From NCBI GenBank assembly GCA_036554285.1, contig DATBNO010000077.1:8463-72462 (forward strand): 64,000 bases of DNA, read 5' to 3'. The notes beneath the pieces were generated by a model. The model did not search any database. It saw only the letters and a list, made by a program, of their open reading frames with translations, and was not told where the DNA came from. Below, piece after piece: positions 59,277 through 64,000 of this stretch (the stretch's first letter is position 1; each line of letters opens with the position of its first letter). Source of the stretch: JADGGM01 sp025449955. Its GTDB lineage: Bacteria > Gemmatimonadota > Gemmatimonadetes > Gemmatimonadales > Gemmatimonadaceae. A program made the position numbers and the translations under genes.

Positions 59277-60839
59277 TTACGGGTACTCCGGCAGGTTATA
59301 CTCCTTTAACTTTCGATACAGCGTGCGCTCGCCGATACCCAACATGTCTGCGGCTTTTCTTCGGTTGCCCTGCGTCTCGCGAAGCGCTGCCTCGATCGCG
59401 GTCCGCTCGATCTCCGCCATGCGCATCCCGGGCCTAATGCTGATTACGTTAGGCGCCGCCGGTTGATCCTTCGGCTCGATCGCCGCCACCGCTGGCTTGC
59501 TCGGCAGCACCTCGCCGACTAGCACATCGCGTCCTACCCCCGTCGCCAACGCCGCCGCCCCGACGCGATCGTCGTCCACCCGACGCTTCAGCTCCTCCAT
59601 CTGCAGCTTGAGCTCGACCAAACTCCGGACGATGAACTCGAGCTCCCGGCCGCCCACCGGCGTCTCGCCCGGGCGCCCCGTGCCCAACCGCCCAACGGCA
59701 ACCGGAAGAAACCGTGCGGCGCCATCCCGGATGTCGCGCGGGATGTCGTCCGCCGTGATCTCGTGCCCCGGCGCCAACACCACCATGCTCTCGACCAGGT
59801 TCCGCAGCTCGCGAATGTTCCCCGGCCACGAATACTCGACCAGCCGCTGCATCGCGTCGGCCGATATCCCGTGGAACGGACGGTCGTGTTGGGCAGCAAA
59901 CTCCTGGACGAACTGACGCACCAGGAGCGGGATGTCCTCCCGCCGCTCCCGGAGCGGCGGCAAGTAGATGTTCAACACATTGAGCCGGTAGTAGAGATCG
60001 GCGCGAAACTCACCCGCCTCGACGTGCTCCCGTAGCGGCCGGTTAGTCGCGGCCAGCACACGGACGTCGACGCGAAACGGCTGGGTCCCGCCAACCCTCG
60101 TCACTTCCCGCTGCTCGAGGACCCGCAACAGTTTCACCTGCGTCGACAGCGGTGCCTCGCCGACCTCGTCGAGAAACAGCGTTCCGCTGTTCGCCAGCTC
60201 GAACCGGCCTAACCGACGCTCCGCCGCCCCGGTGAAGGAGCCCTTCTCGTGGCCGAACAATTCGCTGTCGAGCAGCGTCTCCGGCAAGGCACCGATGTTC
60301 ACGGCAATGAACGGCTTGTTCCGACGGGGACTCAGCCGATGCACCGCGCGCGCCACGAGCTCCTTGCCCGTGCCGCTCTCACCCTCGATGAGCACGGTGC
60401 TCGATACCGGCGCCATCTGCTCGATCTTCACCATCACTTCGCGAATCCCTTCGCTCTCGCCGATGAGACCCGTATCGAGCGACAGCCGGCGGCGGTCGAG
60501 GATCCGGCGGATCCCCGCGAAGACCTCGTCGAGGTCGACGGGCTTCGCGTACACCTCGACGTACCCGATGGCACGCAAGCGATCGTGCAGGGTCGGTTCA
60601 TCGACGTCGGCCAGCCCGACCACCGCCGCGCCGTCCCACTGCTGTCGCTTGACTAACTGAACGTTCGCGACGTCGGTCAGCGCCCCGGTGAGAACAATCA
60701 CGTCGGGCTTCTCCCGGCGTATCGCGCTCGGCACGTCGTCCATGGGAGAGACGAGCGCCGTTTGGTAGCCCGCGCCTTCGAGGAGCGCATTGAGCCGAAC
60801 TGCGGGCTCCACATCGGCGAGCGTCAGCAGCACCTTCAT
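59277..60839 (-). CDS. Sigma-54-dependent (NtrC-type) activator with degenerate receiver
   Basis: 520 aa. Residues about 1-115 look like a response-regulator receiver but the phospho-acceptor Asp position reads IVLTGAL, so it is Thr; the Lys-Pro pair (YAKPVDL) remains. The AAA+ domain (about 130-370) has Walker A GESGTGKE, a GSFTGA loop (usual GAFTGA) and Walker B GTLFLDEVGE; it contacts sigma-54. The Fis-type helix-turn-helix ends the protein (RRKAADMLGIGERTLYRKL). It probably works without phosphorylation, through an interaction or level control. It overlaps the mogA-like gene (ATGA). Confidence 0.9.
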   Translation of the reverse strand: MKVLLTLADVEPAVRLNALLEGAGYQTALVSPMDDVPSAIRREKPDVIVLTGALTDVANVQLVKRQQWDGAAVVGLADVDEPTLHDRLRAIGYVEVYAKPVDLDEVFAGIRRILDRRRLSLDTGLIGESEGIREVMVKIEQMAPVSSTVLIEGESGTGKELVARAVHRLSPRRNKPFIAVNIGALPETLLDSELFGHEKGSFTGAAERRLGRFELANSGTLFLDEVGEAPLSTQVKLLRVLEQREVTRVGGTQPFRVDVRVLAATNRPLREHVEAGEFRADLYYRLNVLNIYLPPLRERREDIPLLVRQFVQEFAAQHDRPFHGISADAMQRLVEYSWPGNIRELRNLVESMVVLAPGHEITADDIPRDIRDGAARFLPVAVGRLGTGRPGETPVGGRELEFIVRSLVELKLQMEELKRRVDDDRVGAAALATGVGRDVLVGEVLPSKPAVAAIEPKDQPAAPNVISIRPGMRMAEIERTAIEAALRETQGNRRKAADMLGIGERTLYRKLKEYNLPEYP

Positions 60840-61333
60840 GCCGCGCCGCCTGCACCGTGCTCGGTGACCGCTCCCCGGATGATGTCGACCGCGTGATCAA
60901 TGATCGCATCGAGCGCGGCCAATCCGTCGCGCACGCCGCCCGGCGACCCGGGCAGATTCACGATGAGCGTGCGCGCACGCGTGCCGGCCACTCCGCGCGA
61001 CAACGCCGCGCGAGGAAATCGTTCGAGCGACAACGCGCGGATGCGTTCCGAAATCCCAGGGGCCTCCCGCTCGATCACCGCCAACGTTGCCTCTGGCGTC
61101 ACATCGCGAATCGCCAACCCGGTTCCCCCGGTGGTCAACACGAGGTCGGCCTCGTCCGCATCGCACCACTGGGCGAGCGTGGCAACGATGCGAGAGGTGT
61201 CATCGGGGACGATCTCGCGCCGCGCAACCATGGCTCCACGCGCGCCGGCCCACCCGGCGATCGTGTCGCCGGATACGTCGGCACGCTCGCCCTTCGACCC
61301 GGCGTCCGACACCGTGAGGATGGCGATCCGCAT
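60836..61333 (-). CDS. MogA/MoaB-type molybdopterin adenylyltransferase-like protein
   Basis: 165 aa. IAILTVSDAGSKGERADVSG and the binding motif TTGGTGLAIRDVTPEAT near residue 70 are the MogA/MoaB signature; NLPGSPGGVRDGL near 130 is typical. The family adenylates molybdopterin before MoeA inserts Mo. The start at 61331-61333 (MRIAIL) is used; an ATG five codons earlier is also possible. Placed with a sigma-54 activator and gcvT rather than with the other Moco genes. Confidence 0.88.
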   Translation of the reverse strand: MRIAILTVSDAGSKGERADVSGDTIAGWAGARGAMVARREIVPDDTSRIVATLAQWCDADEADLVLTTGGTGLAIRDVTPEATLAVIEREAPGISERIRALSLERFPRAALSRGVAGTRARTLIVNLPGSPGGVRDGLAALDAIIDHAVDIIRGAVTEHGAGGAA

Positions 61334-61353
61334 GTGCGCGCGCTCCAAGCGTT

Positions 61354-61415
61354 AGGCGGGAAGGCGGGCGGCGGAAGGCGGGGCGCTGGACGCGCCCCGC
61401 CTCCCGCCTCCCGCC
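61354..61415. repeat. Inverted heptamer-type repeat (hairpin) between gcvT and the mogA-like gene
   Basis: Left arm 61363-61386 and right arm 61392-61415 are a 24-bp inverted repeat with two mismatches and a 5-base loop. Both arms consist largely of tandem 7-base units (AGGCGGG/CGGCGGA on one side, CTCCCGC twice on the other). It lies just downstream of gcvT and could act as a terminator or as a mobile repeat element; a GTTAGGC copy adjoins it. Confidence 0.65.
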
Positions 61416-61421
61416 CGACGA

Positions 61422-62531
61422 TCAGTGGTGTGTTCCGTGTGTGTAGAACGGCGTGCGCACCACCTCCGCCGCCACGCGCTGCCCGCGAATTTCGATCTCG
61501 AGAGCCGTTCCCGGTTTGGCCGACGCGGTCGGCACATAGCACGTACCGATCGGAATGCCGAGCGACGGACTCATGGTGCCGCTGCACACGGCGCCCGACG
61601 GCTCGCCGCCGACGAACACGGGGTATCCGTGTCTCGGGAAACTGCGCTCACCCGTCGTGAATCCCACCAGGCGACGCGGAACACCGCGCTCCTTCATCTC
61701 CGCCAGCGCGTTCCGCCCAACGAAGTCACCTTTGCCTAACTTCACCACCCAGCCGAGCCCCGCCTCGAGCGGCGTGGTCGAGTCGTCGATGTCATTCCCG
61801 TACAGCGCCATCCCCATCTCGAGACGCAGCGTATCGCGACACCCGAGCCCGGCCGGCGTGACGCCGTGAGCTGTGAGCGCCGACCATACTTTCGTCGCGT
61901 GCCGCGGAGAAAAGTAGAGCTCGAAGCCATCCTCGCCCGTATATCCAGTGCGCGAAATCACCGACGACGCCCCGGCGACCTCGCCGACCGCAAAGTGGTA
62001 GTACGCGATGGCAGCCAGATCGACGGATACGTGCGGCTGCAAGGTAGCCGACGCCTTAGGCCCCTGCAGCGCGAGCAGCGCCGTGTCATCGCTCACGTCC
62101 TTGAGCGTGACGTCGAGCCGCCCAACATGCCGTCGAATGTGCTCGAAATCCTTGTCCTTGTTCGACGCGTTCACGACCATCATCAGCCGGTCCGCAAACC
62201 GGTAGACGAGACAATCATCCTCGATTGTTCCACGCTCGTTCAGGATGGTCGAGTACTGCACTTGCCCAACGACAAGGGCCGCAACGTCGTTCGAGGTGAC
62301 GCTCGTGGCGAACGCGACCGCGTCCGGTCCCGAGATCTCGAACTCACCCATGTGGCTCACGTCGAACAGGCCGCACTGCTCCCGCACAGCCCGGTGCTCC
62401 GCGGTAATGCCCGTCGGATACTGCACGGGCATCTCATAACCAGCGAACGGCACCATCTTGGCGCCGAGGGACACATGGATGTCGTAAAACGGCGTTCGCT
62501 TGAGCGCCTGCGAGACCGCAGCCTGCGCCAT
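61422..62531 (-). CDS. gcvT: Aminomethyltransferase (glycine cleavage T protein)
   Basis: 369 aa from ATG 62529-62531. Typical GcvT: TPFYDIHVSLGAKMVPFAGY at the start, CGLFDVSHMGEFEISG near residue 55, the folate-binding RTGYTGEDGFELYF near 195 and a C-terminal beta-barrel with GYPVFVGGEPSG. It transfers the methylene unit from the H-protein to tetrahydrofolate. gcvH and gcvP are not in view, and I see no glycine riboswitch pattern upstream. Confidence 0.94.
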   Translation of the reverse strand: MAQAAVSQALKRTPFYDIHVSLGAKMVPFAGYEMPVQYPTGITAEHRAVREQCGLFDVSHMGEFEISGPDAVAFATSVTSNDVAALVVGQVQYSTILNERGTIEDDCLVYRFADRLMMVVNASNKDKDFEHIRRHVGRLDVTLKDVSDDTALLALQGPKASATLQPHVSVDLAAIAYYHFAVGEVAGASSVISRTGYTGEDGFELYFSPRHATKVWSALTAHGVTPAGLGCRDTLRLEMGMALYGNDIDDSTTPLEAGLGWVVKLGKGDFVGRNALAEMKERGVPRRLVGFTTGERSFPRHGYPVFVGGEPSGAVCSGTMSPSLGIPIGTCYVPTASAKPGTALEIEIRGQRVAAEVVRTPFYTHGTHH

Positions 62532-62617
62532 CGAAGAGCTCCACGAAGAATCTCCTGCAAAAATGGCTGCATGGACGTGCATCTGCCAGTGCGGCGCATG
62601 AGATCCAAGATGCCAAA

Positions 62618-62647
62618 CGAGCCCGCGTCCAGCTGGACGCGGGCTCG
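62618..62647. terminator. Perfect 30-bp palindromic terminator-like hairpin
   Basis: CGAGCCCGCGTCC-AGCT-GGACGCGGGCTCG is a perfect 13-bp stem with a 4-base loop. On the minus strand it is followed by TTTGGC. It lies between the DUF4900 gene (stop 62673) and gcvT, and would stop transcription of the former. Confidence 0.75.
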
Positions 62648-62672
62648 CTTGGTTGTGCTGCGATATCGTGAG

Positions 62673-64000
62673 CTATTCGCCCGATTGCAGTTTGCTGAAC
62701 AACGTGGCCACGTCGAACCGGGCCGGGTCAATCTCAGAGAAGCGGTTGTTCACGTACCTGCCCGTTTGCGGGAAGTACGGTGGTGATTGCACGCTCAGAC
62801 ATTGATCGACGCTTCGGTTTTCCCCAAAGCCATCGTAGTTCCCGCTGTACGTAGCGCTGATGAAGTTCTCGATCACGCCGCCAGCTTGCTGAATACATCC
62901 ACGGCCGGTGTGTGCCGTATTGCAGTTACCGAATGTCGCGGAGCCTTCCGGGTGCTGGTTAAAGTTCTCGACGCCAACTGTCCCGGTGCGGCTCATCGTC
63001 ACCCCATGGAACACGAAGTTGTTTGCCGTCAGCATGCCGTTGTCGTTGCCGTCGGTCCAGCGGTAGACGGCCCCGGCCTTTCCCGAGCGCTGCGGTGAGT
63101 TGATCGCATTGTCGGCGATCATGATGCTCGTATCGGCAATCAGGCCGAACAGGTTCGCGCACAACACGGAGGCAGGGTCCTGTGCGTACACGAGGTCATC
63201 GATCAACAGCACAGTGCCTTGCGCCGATCCGTATGTCTGCGCGTAGAGGGTCACCCAACCTCTCAGCACACCGTTGATCGCCACCGGACCGTGAGTGTGT
63301 ATCACGCCCTTCGAGTTCGGATTGAGCGAACGGTCGAGCGGCCACAATCGAGCGTTCGTTGCCTGATGCTTGTAGCCCAAATAAACCGGATTCGTAATCC
63401 CGTTGAAGGCGGTCACGACTGCTGCGTTGTTTCCGCCCCACTTTTGCCAGTACCCGTAGACGGTACTGTCAGTGAAGGTCGTGTCTTCTCCACCCTTTTG
63501 GTAGGTGGCCGCACCTTGCGCCGGAAGCGCGTGCCGCCGCTCCGTCGACACGAGATGCGGGTCACCGAGGGGATAGCACCGGAATCCTGTGTGCCCCATT
63601 ATGGTGTTGCGTTCGGTTGTCGTAACCGTACCCGCGCTCGCCACGATGTCCGACGGCGAGCTCGCGATGAGCGTCCCGGCCGTTATCTCGTTCTTGAACC
63701 ACGTTTCGCCGTGGACGAACGTCGGGAAGAACTTGGACACACCATTTTCGACGTGCCAGTCACCACACATCGAATCCGGCGGCGTGCCCATGGAGTTGAT
63801 TGTGGAGTCGTTCACGCGCACGCGGCCCGCGTACGCTGCATTGGCTTGATACACTCGGAAAAAGCCTTCGTTAGTACCGTTGATCGTGCCGTCACCGTCC
63901 AGGTCGACCCCAAGGAACTCGATTCGCGTCCGGACGTTGTTGAGATTCGTGCCCTGCGAGATAATGTCGAGGTTCGCGGCCGCTGCGTTGGTCTGCAGAA
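62673..64000 (-). CDS. DUF4900-type pilus-associated protein (5' end missing)
   Basis: At least 442 aa, open to the right edge, so the N-terminus is outside the window. The visible part resembles DUF4900/PilX-like surface proteins of type IV pilus systems: GTVLLIDDLVYAQDPASV followed by LFGLIADTSIMIADN (about 270-320 of the visible part) is typical of that family. Near the visible start lies DLDGDGTINGTNEG, an EF-hand-like calcium loop. It would be a minor pilin-type or envelope-anchored structural protein; the exact role is open. Confidence 0.72.
   Translation of the reverse strand, partial: LQTNAAAANLDIISQGTNLNNVRTRIEFLGVDLDGDGTINGTNEGFFRVYQANAAYAGRVRVNDSTINSMGTPPDSMCGDWHVENGVSKFFPTFVHGETWFKNEITAGTLIASSPSDIVASAGTVTTTERNTIMGHTGFRCYPLGDPHLVSTERRHALPAQGAATYQKGGEDTTFTDSTVYGYWQKWGGNNAAVVTAFNGITNPVYLGYKHQATNARLWPLDRSLNPNSKGVIHTHGPVAINGVLRGWVTLYAQTYGSAQGTVLLIDDLVYAQDPASVLCANLFGLIADTSIMIADNAINSPQRSGKAGAVYRWTDGNDNGMLTANNFVFHGVTMSRTGTVGVENFNQHPEGSATFGNCNTAHTGRGCIQQAGGVIENFISATYSGNYDGFGENRSVDQCLSVQSPPYFPQTGRYVNNRFSEIDPARFDVATLFSKLQSGE

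Larger units (their letters stand above)
1..64000. repeat. Highly iterated heptamer GTTAGGC/GCCTAAC (about 85 copies)
   Basis: By eye I count about 86 exact copies of GTTAGGC or its complement, mostly with CG-rich flanks (CGTTAGGCG). Copies start, for example, at 1351, 3745, 8262, 26092, 35263 and 50784, on both strands and mostly inside genes. At about 67% GC about 7 would be expected. Near matches (CGTTAGT, ACTAACGG) are also frequent. It is dispersed, not tandem. Long motif-free stretches include about 11.4-14.3 kb, 17.9-21.2 kb and 48.4-50.8 kb. Confidence 0.85.

Noticed and set aside
62532..62672. Glycine riboswitch upstream of gcvT
   Set aside because: I found no paired aptamer signature; the only structure in this gap is the perfect terminator hairpin.
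1..64000. TTAGGC as a telomere-type repeat
   Set aside because: TTAGGC is a nematode telomere unit, but here the copies are single, dispersed and mainly in genes, never in tandem.
1..64000. CRISPR array, prophage, insertion sequence or tRNA gene
   Set aside because: I saw no direct-repeat/spacer series, transposase, integrase or clover-leaf sequence anywhere in the window.

Overview
This is a GC-rich (roughly two-thirds G+C by eye), densely packed bacterial chromosome segment with short intergenic gaps and many 4-bp GTGA/ATGA start-stop overlaps. I see no tRNA, rRNA, phage, insertion sequence or CRISPR. The gene content points to the Gemmatimonadota or a close relative: menaquinone-type ubiE/ubiD genes, a BTAD-AAA regulator, a DUF4900 pilus-type protein, an S9 peptidase family and a split F-ATPase operon with an unusual extended subunit a. 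This assignment is inference from gene content, not a phylogenetic result.

Layout. 0-2.4 kb: quinone ring-tailoring genes (prenyltransferase start, ubiD, ubiE), minus strand. 2.5-5.8 kb: ECF sigma factor, zinc-type anti-sigma factor, bactofilin-like membrane protein and toast-rack-like adhesin-fold protein, one plus-strand run. 5.8-14.7 kb, minus: SAM hydrolase, MATE pump, Mrp and NifU-type Fe-S proteins, NrnA phosphatase, APC permease, IMP dehydrogenase, small DUF genes. 14.7-19.8 kb, minus: a cell-wall block with two M15-type peptidases carrying EF-hand loops behind a probable c-di-GMP-I riboswitch, an active and an inactivated L,D-transpeptidase and an SH3 protein. 19.8-27.2 kb, plus: gpmI, an outer-membrane barrel, a PTPS homologue, molybdenum cofactor genes mobA, mobB and moeA with a PBP4-type peptidase between them, and a methyltransferase. 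27.2-32 kb, minus: glutaryl-CoA dehydrogenase feeding ETF and ETF:quinone oxidoreductase. 32-34.3 kb: SprT-like protein, phosphoesterase, secreted unknown. 34.4-39 kb, plus: cstA, S9 peptidase, ybdD. 39-45.7 kb: beta-propeller lipoprotein, DUF885 peptidase, DRE-TIM enzyme, M20 peptidase, sugar nucleotidyltransferase and cupin. 45.8-49.1 kb, minus: atpZ-atpI-atpB-atpE-atpF-atpH without the rest of F1. 49.4-59.1 kb: BsuPI protein, MoxR ATPase, pseudokinase-kinase protein, dUTPase, giant BTAD-AAA regulator, HD-GYP protein behind a 23-codon ORF, unknown protein. 59.3-64 kb, minus: sigma-54 activator, mogA/moaB-like gene, gcvT, partial DUF4900 pilus protein.

How it fits together. Electrons from the acyl-CoA dehydrogenase pass through ETF and ETF-QO to the quinone made by the first genes, and the proton gradient is used by the ATP synthase. 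Wall remodelling is heavily represented (M15, L,D-transpeptidase, PBP4), and the M15 pair seems to be under c-di-GMP control while an HD-GYP protein that would degrade c-di-GMP lies elsewhere in the window.

The most striking feature is not a gene. The non-palindromic heptamer GTTAGGC/GCCTAAC occurs about 85 times (about one per 750 bp) on both strands, mostly inside coding sequence, against about 7 expected by composition. It resembles in distribution the DNA uptake sequences of Neisseria and Pasteurellaceae or other highly iterated words, and may mark an undescribed chromosome-wide recognition system.
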